Below, in pieces: positions 8,585-18,830 of a DNA stretch of 64,000 bases. The stretch is from Dryocola clanedunensis. Its GTDB lineage: Bacteria; Pseudomonadota; Gammaproteobacteria; Enterobacterales; Enterobacteriaceae. The stretch lies in the NCBI RefSeq assembly GCF_025215155.1, contig NZ_JALHAM010000107.1; one strand, 5' to 3'. The position numbers were made by a program, and so were the translations under genes. Position 1 is the first letter of the stretch. Each line of letters starts with the position of its first letter. Under the pieces are notes generated by a model, which saw nothing but the letters and a program-made list of their open reading frames with translations, had not been told where the DNA came from and did not search any database.

Positions 8585-9298
8585 ATGCGTAAGATTACTT
8601 TGGCGTTAAGCGCCGCCTGTTTATTGTCTGGACTCCACTTCTCCGCCGCTGCCAGGGAATCCGTTCCCGCCCCTCTCAATCCCGGCGTTACCGTTGCTCA
8701 ACTGGCTCAGCAGATTCCCGTCCACTGGGTCTCCGTCGCGCAAATTGAAAATAGCCTGCTGGGCCGCCCGCCCATCGCCGTTGGGTTTGATATCGATGAC
8801 ACCGTCCTCTTCTCAAGCCCGGGTTTTTATCGCGGTCAGAAAGAGTATTCGCCGGGCAAACAGGATTACCTGAAAAACCCGGAGTTCTGGGAAAAGATGA
8901 ACAACGGCTGGGATGAGTTCAGTATGCCGAAGGAAGTGGCTAAGCAGCTGATTACCATGCACCTAAAGCGCGGCGATAGCATTTACTTCGTCACCGGGCG
9001 CAGCGAGACGAAAACGGAAACCGTGACGAAAACGTTGCAGAGTGACTTCCTCATCCCGCAGAACGCGGTGAACCCGGTGATTTTTGCCGGCGACAAAGAG
9101 GGACAGAACACCAAAATCCAGTGGCTGAAGGACAAACAGATCAAGATCTTCTACGGCGACTCGGATAACGACATTACGGCCGCGCAGGACATGGGCGCGC
9201 GCGGCATTCGCGTGCTGCGGGCTTCCAACTCCAGCTACCAGCCGCTGCCGAAAGCGGGTGCGTTTGGCGAAGAAGTGATAGTGAACTCAGAATACTAG
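8585..9298 (+). CDS. aphA: Class B acid phosphatase AphA
   Basis: A periplasmic non-specific acid phosphatase and phosphotransferase of the HAD superfamily, active as a Mg-dependent homotetramer. Three ATGs lie in a row; the one at 8585 is taken because it gives M-R-K-I-T plus 237 residues, matching E. coli AphA. A signal peptide covers about residues 1-25. The catalytic motif is F-D-I-D-D-T-V, with the nucleophilic Asp first. Motif II is V-T-G-R-S, and the metal-binding motif near the end is Y-G-D-S-D-N-D-I. It lies alone between tyrB and yjbR and is followed by a strong terminator. Confidence 0.95.
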   Translation: MRKITLALSAACLLSGLHFSAAARESVPAPLNPGVTVAQLAQQIPVHWVSVAQIENSLLGRPPIAVGFDIDDTVLFSSPGFYRGQKEYSPGKQDYLKNPEFWEKMNNGWDEFSMPKEVAKQLITMHLKRGDSIYFVTGRSETKTETVTKTLQSDFLIPQNAVNPVIFAGDKEGQNTKIQWLKDKQIKIFYGDSDNDITAAQDMGARGIRVLRASNSSYQPLPKAGAFGEEVIVNSEY

Positions 9299-9316
9299 GC
9301 CTTAACGGTAAGAATG

Positions 9317-9350
9317 ACGGCGATGCGCGAAGGCCCATCGCCGTTTTTTT
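9317..9350 (+). terminator. Rho-independent terminator of aphA
   Basis: Stem acggcgatg / catcgccgt with a 10-nt loop and a run of seven T residues, starting 18 bp after the aphA stop codon. Confidence 0.9.
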
Positions 9351-9445
9351 CATCTAATTTGCCCCATCGGGTTGTACCTTTTGGCGTCTGGGTCGCACAC
9401 TTAGGGAGGCCCACAATATGATGATGACGCTATCAGGGGAACAAC

Positions 9446-9799
9446 ATGACCAATTCGGAGCTCTTGCTGTACTGCATGAATAAACCAGGCGCGGAACAAA
9501 CCGTTCACAGCGACTGGAAAGCCACGCAGATTAAAGTGGCGGATGTGCTTTATGCCATGGTGCACGACGTGGAAAAGCGCCCGGCGGTTTCGCTGAAGGC
9601 GAGCCCGGAACTTGCTGATTTACTGAGGGAAAGCCATAAGGATGTGTTTCCCAGCGCGCACCTGAACAAGGCACACTGGAGCACGGTTTACCTCGACGGC
9701 ACGCTGCCAGATTCGCAGATTTACTATCTGGTTGACGCGTCCTACCAGCAGGCGCTATCGCTGCTGCCCGATCAGACCAGGCAGCAGCTAAGCCGCTGA
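9446..9799 (+). CDS. yjbR: MmcQ/YjbR family protein
   Basis: A 117-residue protein of the YjbR (CyaY-like fold, double-wing DNA-binding-like) family, one residue shorter than E. coli YjbR and at the same place, next to uvrA. Family hallmarks visible here are L-L-L-Y-C-M-N-K-P-G-A near the start, the central K-A-S-P-E-L region and P-S-A-H-L-N-K-A-H-W-S-T-V. The molecular function is not established. Its TGA stop ends at 9799 and the converging uvrA TAA begins at 9800, so the two genes meet without any spacer. Confidence 0.92.
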   Translation: MTNSELLLYCMNKPGAEQTVHSDWKATQIKVADVLYAMVHDVEKRPAVSLKASPELADLLRESHKDVFPSAHLNKAHWSTVYLDGTLPDSQIYYLVDASYQQALSLLPDQTRQQLSR

Positions 9800-12625
<2,826 letters not shown>

Positions 12626-12709
12626 TCACCTTTCCCGGATTAAACGCTTTATGCCCGGCGCAGGAATGCCACCGGAGATCGCAAACGGCTAATTATGACA
12701 CAATAAAAC

Positions 12710-12725
12710 CTGAATGGATATCCAG
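12710..12725. promoter_or_regulatory. LexA (SOS) box for uvrA/ssb
   Basis: The 16-mer CTGAATGGATATCCAG fits the LexA consensus CTG-N10-CAG exactly at its ends and closely resembles the SOS box shared by uvrA and ssb in E. coli. It lies 85 bp from the uvrA start and 127 bp from the ssb start, so it can repress both directions. The motif is read directly; the regulation is by homology. Confidence 0.85.
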
Positions 12726-12851
12726 TGCTTTAATGCAATAATGTATCGCGAGAAGAGATTCTGGAATCCATCCCGCAGCTATAAACATTGGGGGTGGCAT
12801 GGTAGAATCGAGGGTTTACACTATTCATAAAACGTTTCAGGAGACACGATC

Positions 12852-13391
12852 ATGGCCAGCAGAGGCGTAAACAAGGTGATTCTCGTCGGGAATCTGGGTC
12901 AGGACCCGGAAGTACGCTACATGCCAAATGGGGGCGCAGTCGCCAACATTACCCTGGCCACGTCAGAGTCCTGGCGCGATAAGCAAACCGGCGAAACCAA
13001 AGAGAAGACTGAATGGCACCGCGTTGTGCTGTTCGGCAAACTGGCGGAAGTGGCCGGTGAATATCTGCGTAAAGGCTCCCAGGTGTACATCGAGGGGGCG
13101 CTGCAGACGCGCAAATGGACCGACCAGGCTGGCGTTGAAAAATACACCACCGAAGTCGTGGTCAACGTTGGCGGCACCATGCAGATGCTCGGTGGCCGTG
13201 CTGGCGGTGGTGCAGGCGCACCGGCTGGCGGCAACGGCGGTCAGCAGCAGGGCAGCTGGGGTCAGCCTCAGCAGCCACAGGGCGGCAACCAGTTCAGCGG
13301 CGGCGCGCAGTCTCGTCCGCAGCAGAGCGCACCAGCGGCTCCGGCTAACAACGAACCACCAATGGATTTTGACGACGATATCCCGTTCTGA
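12852..13391 (+). CDS. ssb: Single-stranded DNA-binding protein Ssb
   Basis: The tetrameric single-strand DNA-binding protein of replication, recombination and repair. The 179 residues comprise an N-terminal OB-fold of about 112 residues (M-A-S-R-G-V-N-K-V-I-L-V-G-N-L-G, then W-H-R-V-V-L-F-G-K-L-A-E), a Gly/Gln/Pro-rich disordered linker and the acidic tip M-D-F-D-D-D-I-P-F that recruits partner proteins. It has a GGAGAC ribosome site just upstream of the ATG. Transcription is divergent from uvrA and SOS-linked through the LexA box. The region after the stop is rich in hairpins. Confidence 0.98.
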   Translation: MASRGVNKVILVGNLGQDPEVRYMPNGGAVANITLATSESWRDKQTGETKEKTEWHRVVLFGKLAEVAGEYLRKGSQVYIEGALQTRKWTDQAGVEKYTTEVVVNVGGTMQMLGGRAGGGAGAPAGGNGGQQQGSWGQPQQPQGGNQFSGGAQSRPQQSAPAAPANNEPPMDFDDDIPF

Positions 13392-13417
13392 TTATCCGTT
13401 ATAAAAAATCTTACAGG

Positions 13418-13436
13418 GCCCCGTTTACGGGGCTTT
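13418..13436 (+). terminator. Terminator hairpin of ssb, copy 1
   Basis: The 19-mer gccccgtttacggggcttt forms a 6-bp hairpin (agccccg-type) 27 bp after ssb. An identical 19-mer recurs at 13579. Only three T residues follow here before A, so this copy may be leaky. Confidence 0.7.
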
Positions 13437-13445
13437 AGATAGCTG

Positions 13446-13481
13446 ACAAAGAAGGAAAAAGCGTGGTTTTTCCTTCTTTGT
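13446..13481. repeat. Perfect 15-bp inverted repeat in the ssb 3' region
   Basis: acaaagaaggaaaaa at 13446-13460 pairs without mismatch to 13467-13481 across a 6-nt loop (gcgtgg). On the plus strand the 3' arm starts with five T residues. It lies between two identical terminator-like 19-mers. Confidence 0.85.
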
Positions 13482-13492
13482 GGTAAGCAGGC

Positions 13493-13514
13493 GAAAATCA
13501 ATGAATTGATTTTC
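13493..13514. repeat. Short perfect palindrome in the ssb 3' region
   Basis: gaaaatcaat / attgattttc forms a 10-bp inverted repeat separated by two bases. It could be a protein-binding palindrome rather than an RNA hairpin because the loop is so short. Confidence 0.7.
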
Positions 13515-13578
13515 CTTGTTCTTTATTCGGTGAGATCTTTACGAAATTCGTTCGCTGTAGGTTTGTCATCAGTTTGAA

Positions 13579-13600
13579 GCCCCGTTTACGGGGCTTTTTT
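13579..13600 (+). terminator. Terminator hairpin, copy 2, facing the transglycosylase gene
   Basis: A second copy of the same 19-mer as at 13418, here followed by a run of T residues and therefore a good rho-independent terminator on the plus strand. It stands 6 bp from the end of the converging transglycosylase gene. Confidence 0.85.
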
Positions 13601-13605
13601 CTTGC

Positions 13606-15135
13606 TCACTCTGCCACCTTTGCTTTTTCCGGCACCGGCTGGCCCATCGATTTTTCCCGCACTTTCTGCTGCAGCCCTCGCTCTTTCATGATGAGCTGGT
13701 AGGCGATGTAATACTTATAGATATTGCTGACGTAGGTCACCGTTTCACTGCCTATCTTTTCGGCGGCGAGATTTTCCACATTGCCGAACCAGACATTGGG
13801 ATCGAAGCCGCGCTTGTGCGTTTCGATTCGCAGCCGGGCAATGCGAGCCGGGCCTGCGTTATAAGAGGCGAAGGAGAAGAGGGCTTTATCGAGAGGGGTC
13901 ATAGGTTCATCGCTGTAGTAATGATCGATCATCCAGCGCATGTATTTCACCCCGGCGTTAATATTGGGATCCAGCTTGCGAATATCGCCCACGTTCAGCT
14001 CCTTGCCGGTGCTCGGTAACACCTGCATGACGCCAATTGCCCCGGACTTGCTGCGCGCCGACTGGTCAAGACGCGACTCCTGATAGCCCTGAGCTATCAT
14101 CAGTAGCCAGTCAACATCATACTGGCCCGCGTATTTTCTGAAGACATCAACCATCGCCAGCAGTTTGCGGCGTTCTTTATCTGCGGCGGCATTTTTGACG
14201 TATTTCACGTTCTTCAGGTAGCGGGTGAGCAGAATATTGCCGAACTTGCTGCCCTTGCTGTTGTGCTTAACGAAGCCGTTCAGCAATGCGAGGAGCTGAG
14301 GGCTGTCTTTGCGCACGGCCCAGGCAATGTCCGCTCCGTCCCTTAATACCACCTCCTCATGCACCGTGATTTTTGGAAACACCTGCTTCCAGAACAGGGC
14401 TTTGTGGCGATCGACGACGATCAGCGGGATAAGGCCCGCGTTGAGCATTTCGATCAGGTCTTCATCTTCAAGGGCCTCGGGGGCGGCTTCCAGCTTAATA
14501 AGGGGAAGGGACTCACGGCTAAAGCGAGCGTTAAGTGCCTGCAGGCTTTCGTAATAGCTTGAGGAGAACCGGACGAACACGGTCTTGCCTGAGAGTTGCT
14601 CAAGCGTTTCTACTTTCGGTGAGTGAGGGCCGGAAAGCAGTAGCTCTTTAACATTGGTGTAAAGCGGGACCGTGAAGGCCGCGAGTTTCTCACGCGTTGG
14701 GGTGATGCTGAGGTTGGCGGCGGCGATATCGCCTCTGCCCTCGTTGAGTGCAGTAAACAGTTTGTCACGCGAGACGGGGACAAAGATGACATGAACTTTT
14801 AGGTGGCGACTGAGCTTCTTGTCTTTGACTAACCTGCGGTTTAAGTCTTTTTCAAACGCCATAAAGGCGTCGTAAGTCAGGCCGCGCTGAGTGCCCTTAT
14901 CCAGAAAGTAGAAGGTCTTGTTGTAGGTGGTCAGCACCCGGATGACTCGTCTGTCGAGCATGCCCTGCCAGTCACCTTTCCAGGGCTGGAGAATGGCGTC
15001 TGCATTAACCTCAAGAGCAGATTGCTCCTGAGGTATCGGCAGCTTATCTACGGCTACGGCAGTGCTTAAAAGCTGCGGGACAAAGCATAAAATAAAGCAG
15101 GCGGTGAAGAGTCGATGAAGACAGATGACGTTCAT
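13606..15135 (-). CDS. MltF-type membrane-bound lytic transglycosylase
   Basis: A 509-residue periplasmic protein with an N-terminal hydrophobic signal segment (about residues 8-28). A type-3 periplasmic solute-binding domain follows (about 60-310; R-V-L-T-T-Y-N-K-T, G-D-I-A-A-A-N-L-S-I-T-P-T-R). The C-terminal lytic transglycosylase domain (about 335-480) has the catalytic Glu in A-Q-G-Y-Q-E-S-R-L-D and the downstream G-V-M-Q-V-L-P-S-T and A-S-Y-N-A-G-P-A. This order is that of MltF, which cleaves peptidoglycan to anhydromuropeptides. It is not the classical mltF locus, which in E. coli lies elsewhere, so it may be a paralogue. GGAG lies 8 bases before the ATG. Confidence 0.88.
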   Translation of the reverse strand: MNVICLHRLFTACFILCFVPQLLSTAVAVDKLPIPQEQSALEVNADAILQPWKGDWQGMLDRRVIRVLTTYNKTFYFLDKGTQRGLTYDAFMAFEKDLNRRLVKDKKLSRHLKVHVIFVPVSRDKLFTALNEGRGDIAAANLSITPTREKLAAFTVPLYTNVKELLLSGPHSPKVETLEQLSGKTVFVRFSSSYYESLQALNARFSRESLPLIKLEAAPEALEDEDLIEMLNAGLIPLIVVDRHKALFWKQVFPKITVHEEVVLRDGADIAWAVRKDSPQLLALLNGFVKHNSKGSKFGNILLTRYLKNVKYVKNAAADKERRKLLAMVDVFRKYAGQYDVDWLLMIAQGYQESRLDQSARSKSGAIGVMQVLPSTGKELNVGDIRKLDPNINAGVKYMRWMIDHYYSDEPMTPLDKALFSFASYNAGPARIARLRIETHKRGFDPNVWFGNVENLAAEKIGSETVTYVSNIYKYYIAYQLIMKERGLQQKVREKSMGQPVPEKAKVAE

Positions 15136-15234
15136 GGAGGTTACTCCATAGGTTTCATCTATTCATTTTAGTCAAATTGTGAGGGATTAACTTAGATAAG
15201 CACTCAGCGACTCCTGATAGCCTGCGATGGGCCC

Positions 15235-15516
15235 TCAGGGCATCACCATCGGCCATTCAGGTGGTGCATGGCTGGAAATTTCCACCATCACGTCTTTAAA
15301 CGACGACCACATTACAGCAAAATCCGCCATCGTCAGCCCAAGCAGACCGGTCGCAAACCAGAGCGCTGCGGCAATGCCCAGCCCGCTGCAGACAACGGCT
15401 AAGAATGCGTAGTCGGATTTACGGAATTGAATATTTAACGTACTGGCAAGAAACATCAGTACGGCACTTACAAGCGGCCAGCGCATCAGCAGAACGCCGG
15501 TAGTGATTGCAGTCAT
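15235..15516 (-). CDS. yjcB: YjcB family membrane protein
   Basis: A small inner-membrane protein of about 93 residues and unknown function. The ATG at 15516 is chosen because M-T-A-I-T-T-G-V-L-L-M-R-W aligns with the E. coli YjcB start and GAGG stands upstream; an earlier in-frame ATG at 15603 would add an unconserved tail. Two hydrophobic stretches are seen (about 4-25 and 32-60), with N-I-Q-F-R-K-S-D-Y between them and the family C-terminus P-P-E-W-P-M. Position next to pdeC-soxS is as in E. coli. Confidence 0.85.
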   Translation of the reverse strand: MTAITTGVLLMRWPLVSAVLMFLASTLNIQFRKSDYAFLAVVCSGLGIAAALWFATGLLGLTMADFAVMWSSFKDVMVEISSHAPPEWPMVMP

Positions 15517-15603
15517 GAAACCGATCCTCAGAGGCATAGGCATAACGGGACGCGATAAGGCTGGCGCAATACCGTCAGGCGTGAATGATTGCATAAAATG
15601 CAA

Positions 15604-16014
15604 GCAAAAAAGTCTTGCAAAGAATTTGTGAACTATATCACATTTGTTCTTTTAGTCGCCACCGTGATTGCGTGTTTTTCACACGTTTTGTTTAAGCGTG
15701 AGCAGGCAGGAGAGATCGGGGTGCAGGGATTTTATCCCGCAGTTTATGCCATATAAAATATTCTTTAATTTTACTTAACAATTTATTCACTGCTGTATTA
15801 CCCAGAATAAAGGCCATTTTTATCCCGTAAGATGATGCTCAACGACTCTATTACCTGGTTGGCGCTACGTAATGTCTTATTTTCCTCTAAGCTTTGTCGT
15901 GAAGGAAAGAACGTCTGTTGCTTATACATTCATATTCATGCAGTTTAATCGCTACATAGCAGGGATGTTCCATGGAACGATCGGGGGCGGTAATAGCAAA
16001 GGCATGAGAGCAGC
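15604..16014. other. Non-coding regulatory interval yjcB-pdeC
   Basis: These 411 bp hold no supported gene. A consensus CRP site lies near the left end. The rest is AT-rich with several possible promoters, none decisive. The right part must carry the pdeC promoter and its ribosome site (gagag, just before 16015). Confidence 0.6.
15627..15642. promoter_or_regulatory. Consensus CRP-binding site
   Basis: TGTGA-actata-TCACA has both half-sites perfect with the required 6-bp spacer. It lies 111 bp before yjcB (minus strand) and 372 bp before pdeC, so yjcB is the nearer candidate target. Confidence 0.75.
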
Positions 16015-17607
16015 ATGACAAGACGGATGAGCCTTCGTGCTTTACGAACAGCGGGATTGGGACTAACGGTGTTGTTGCCCGTTATGCTGGCAATCTATTT
16101 TGCGCACATTCGTGCCGCCTCAGAGACAAGGCAGCATCTGAGCTCCTTTGCGCAATTAGTGATAGAGAAGACAGAGCTTGTTATTCAGCAGGTCACGACG
16201 GCTCAGGAAGAGGCTGGGAAATACACCGGACAAATTTGCGATACCCACCACATGCACAAAATGCTGGATATTGTGCGCAGCAAACTTTATGTCGAAGATT
16301 TGATATATACCAACGGGAGTGAATTTTTATGCTCGTCGGCTTATAAACCTACAGTGCCTTTCCGCGCCCCGGCAGCGAATTATACTCGTAAGCCAGATAT
16401 CTCTATTTACTATTACCTGGATACGCCTTTCTTTGCTGACCATAAGATGACTTATATGCAGCAGGGAAATTACATTGTGTTGGTGAATCCTCGCGCGTAC
16501 ACGGATGTGATGTCAGACGACCGCAGCCTGGCCTATGGCGTTTACGATACGGTCACCAAACAGTTTTTCTCTTTAAGCGAAAAAGTGAACCAGCAGCGTC
16601 TGCATCAGTTCATTCTTGGTAGCGATCGGTATTTTACCGATAGCGACCGAGTGTACTCAATTGAACTGTCCCAAAAGCGTCCTATCGCGGTGATCGTGTC
16701 GACTTCGCAAGCTCGGTTTAACAAAGAATGGTATCACCAGCTTACGCTAACCGTCCCGCTGGGGTTGATCTGTAGCATTATTATTCTGTTGATGTGGTCA
16801 CGTACGCGACAGCTGCTTAATTCACCGCGGCGCCTGCTGCTTCGCGCTATCGAGAAAAATCAGTTAAAGCTGCATTACCAGCCGATTATCGATATCCAGA
16901 CGGGGAAATGCGTCGGCGCAGAAGCCTTGCTACGCTGGGTCAATTTCAGCGGCCAGTCAATAAGTCCCGCCACATTTATCCCTCTCGCTGAAGCCGAAGG
17001 GCTAATTCAGAAAATATCCGATTATGTCATCGACACGCTGTTTAACGATCTTGGTGAGTTTCTGTCGCAACATCCGGAGCTCTATCTTTCACTTAATTTA
17101 TCCGCCACGGATTTCCACTGTCCACGACTGGTGTCGGTGCTGGTGGGAAAAATTGCGCAGTATGATGTGAAAGCCGACCAGATCATGATTGAAGTGACCG
17201 AAAGAGGGTTTATTGATGTACCAAAAGCCCGTCCGGTCATTCAGGCGTTTCGTCAGGCTGGGTTTGAAATCGCTATTGATGACTTTGGTACCGGCTACTC
17301 CAACCTGCATAATTTGCAGTTCTTAAACGTCGATATTCTGAAGATCGACAAATCATTTATCGATAACCTTCCTGCGGACCGGGCCTGTTATCTGATTGCG
17401 GAGCACATTATTGATATGGCTCGCAGCCTGAACCTTAAAACCATCGCAGAGGGTGTAGAGACGCAAGAGCAAGTTGACTGGCTCTATGCGCGCGGCGTGC
17501 AATATTGCCAGGGCTGGCATTTTGCAAAGGCAATGCCGCCACAGGATTTTATTAACTGGCTCACACTCGCGGGTCAGCACACCCCCCTGCAAAGTTGCCT
17601 CGTCTGA
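16015..17607 (+). CDS. pdeC: Cyclic-di-GMP phosphodiesterase PdeC (CSS-EAL)
   Basis: A 530-residue inner-membrane enzyme (formerly YjcC) that hydrolyses c-di-GMP to pGpG. Two transmembrane helices (about 12-30 and 243-262) bracket a periplasmic CSS sensor domain with its Cys-Ser-Ser signature at residues 106-108. In this family a disulfide in that domain controls activity through DsbA/DsbB. The EAL domain starts near 275 with Glu303-Ala-Leu, then L-N-L-S-A, I-E-V-T-E-R and D-D-F-G-T-G-Y-S-N, so the catalytic set looks complete. It converges on soxS, with 4 bp between the stops, as in E. coli. Confidence 0.95.
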   Translation: MTRRMSLRALRTAGLGLTVLLPVMLAIYFAHIRAASETRQHLSSFAQLVIEKTELVIQQVTTAQEEAGKYTGQICDTHHMHKMLDIVRSKLYVEDLIYTNGSEFLCSSAYKPTVPFRAPAANYTRKPDISIYYYLDTPFFADHKMTYMQQGNYIVLVNPRAYTDVMSDDRSLAYGVYDTVTKQFFSLSEKVNQQRLHQFILGSDRYFTDSDRVYSIELSQKRPIAVIVSTSQARFNKEWYHQLTLTVPLGLICSIIILLMWSRTRQLLNSPRRLLLRAIEKNQLKLHYQPIIDIQTGKCVGAEALLRWVNFSGQSISPATFIPLAEAEGLIQKISDYVIDTLFNDLGEFLSQHPELYLSLNLSATDFHCPRLVSVLVGKIAQYDVKADQIMIEVTERGFIDVPKARPVIQAFRQAGFEIAIDDFGTGYSNLHNLQFLNVDILKIDKSFIDNLPADRACYLIAEHIIDMARSLNLKTIAEGVETQEQVDWLYARGVQYCQGWHFAKAMPPQDFINWLTLAGQHTPLQSCLV

Positions 17608-17611
17608 AAAT

Positions 17612-17935
17612 TCAGGCGTGGTGGCGATAATCAGTTGGCGTACGATCGAACTCCCGGCGGAATACGCGCGAGAAAGTTTGCTGTGATACGTAACCGTAAT
17701 CCATCGCGATATCAAAAATAGGTCGTTGGGTAGACCGCAACTCCCTTGCTGCCAGCAGCAAACGGCGCTGACGAATATATTCGCCCAGCGTCTGGCGCAT
17801 CACAGCACGAAACATTCTTTGCAGATACCACTTTGAGTATCCCGATTTTTGCGCCACCACGTCTATGTTCAGTGGCTGATCGATATGCTCATCAATCCAT
17901 TCTGTTAGCGGGTAGATAATGTCCTGGTGTGCCAT
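17612..17935 (-). CDS. soxS: Superoxide response activator SoxS
   Basis: SoxS is a 107-residue AraC/XylS-family activator that consists only of the two helix-turn-helix DNA-binding module and switches on the superoxide/redox-cycling regulon (sodA, zwf, fumC, acrAB, micF and others). The sequence nearly equals E. coli SoxS: I-D-E-H-I-D-Q-P-L-N-I-D-V-V-A, S-G-Y-S-K-W-Y-L-Q-R-M-F-R and G-Y-V-S-Q-Q-T-F-S-R-V-F-R-R. It is divergent from soxR and transcribed from the SoxR-controlled promoter at 17984-18014. Confidence 0.97.
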   Translation of the reverse strand: MAHQDIIYPLTEWIDEHIDQPLNIDVVAQKSGYSKWYLQRMFRAVMRQTLGEYIRQRRLLLAARELRSTQRPIFDIAMDYGYVSQQTFSRVFRREFDRTPTDYRHHA

Positions 17936-17983
17936 AGGCCTTCCTTAATCAAAGTAATCGATTAGCAGGTTTTAATGGCAGTG

Positions 17984-18014
17984 AGTATAATTCCTCAAGT
18001 TAACTTGAGGTAAA
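17984..18014 (-). promoter_or_regulatory. soxS promoter with SoxR operator
   Basis: Read on the minus strand this is TTTACC (-35), a 19-bp spacer and TATACT (-10). The spacer holds most of the perfect 18-bp palindrome CCTCAAGTTAACTTGAGG (17993-18010), the SoxR box. The over-long 19-bp spacer is typical of MerR-family promoters, in which the oxidised regulator untwists DNA to allow transcription. Confidence 0.95.
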
Positions 18015-18021
18015 GCCCATT

Positions 18022-18477
18022 TTGGAAAAGAAAACACCCCGTTTTAAATCTCTGCTGTCGCCGGGCGAAGTGGCGAAGCGTACCGGCGTGGCCGTTTCAG
18101 CGCTGCACTTTTACGAAAGTAAGGGGCTGATTAAAAGCTCGCGCAACAGTGGCAATCAACGGCGTTATGCGCGCGATGTGCTGCGAACGGTAGCGATCAT
18201 CAAGATTGCCCAGCGCATCGGCATCCCGCTGTCGACCATTGGTGAAGCGTTTGGCGTTTTGCCGGATGGACATTCCATCAATAAAAATGACTGGAAGAAG
18301 CTCTCTTCACTGTGGCGCGAGGAGTTAGATCGCCGTATCCATACGCTGACGGCACTGCGGGATGAACTGGACGGGTGTATCGGCTGCGGCTGCTTGTCCG
18401 GCGCTGATTGTCCATTGCGAAATCCGGGGGATAAGCTGGGTGAGCAGGGAACGGGTGCGCGCCTGCTGGAAGATTAG
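18022..18477 (+). CDS. soxR: Redox-sensing regulator SoxR
   Basis: A MerR-family sensor with a [2Fe-2S] cluster that, when oxidised or nitrosylated, activates soxS. The 151 residues have the N-terminal winged helix (P-G-E-V-A-K-R-T-G-V-A-V-S-A-L-H-F-Y-E-S-K-G-L), a dimerisation helix and the cluster ligands Cys119, Cys122, Cys124 and Cys130 (C-I-G-C-G-C-x5-C). The start is TTG at 18022: it gives the conserved M-E-K-K, no ATG is available nearby, and GAGG at 18007-18010 lies within the SoxR operator. Binding of SoxR there would therefore also cover the soxR leader. Confidence 0.96.
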   Translation: MEKKTPRFKSLLSPGEVAKRTGVAVSALHFYESKGLIKSSRNSGNQRRYARDVLRTVAIIKIAQRIGIPLSTIGEAFGVLPDGHSINKNDWKKLSSLWREELDRRIHTLTALRDELDGCIGCGCLSGADCPLRNPGDKLGEQGTGARLLED

Positions 18478-18498
18478 GATAAACGCCAGGTATAAATT

Positions 18499-18528
18499 GC
18501 CGGATGACGCTTCGCTTATCCGGCCTAC
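18499..18528. repeat. REP palindrome after soxR
   Basis: gccggatgacgc ... gcttatccggcctac, a typical REP unit, 22 bp past the soxR stop. Confidence 0.8.
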
Positions 18529-18562
18529 GCCACGTTGACAGGGACTTCAGGCATTCAACCCA

Positions 18563-18703
18563 AAACTAAAGCGCCCGACTTCGGCGCTTTAGTTTGTTCC
18601 CGGTCTTTGTCTTTCGATCTATCCCGCTTTTCGCAAGGAGGGTTTCCCCCGACATCAGCGTCCCTCAATCACACGTTCTCAGGAGGTTCCGGATTGCGCT
18701 GAC
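18563..18703 (-). ncRNA. sraL: Probable SraL (RyjA) small RNA
   Basis: In E. coli and Salmonella the roughly 140-nt sRNA SraL lies between soxR and ghxP on the strand opposite soxR. Here the minus strand has TTGCGT, a 16-bp spacer and TACACT (the -10 at 18710-18715). About 143 nt downstream is a perfect 13-bp hairpin (aaactaaagcgcc / ggcgctttagttt, 18563-18595) followed by a short T-run. Position, strand, size and terminator agree with SraL, which silences trigger-factor mRNA in Salmonella. The ends are estimated from the promoter and hairpin. The same hairpin can also end soxR transcripts. Confidence 0.68.
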
Positions 18704-18830
18704 AATTTAAGTGTAGAACCCGCTGGCGAGTACGCAAGAAAAATAGTGTATTTTTTGTACAGTTTTTTGTTCCCCGTTTTACGCAGCGTTTCCTATAGTT
18801 ATCCCATCCGCGAAAACAAAAGGTTAGCCC

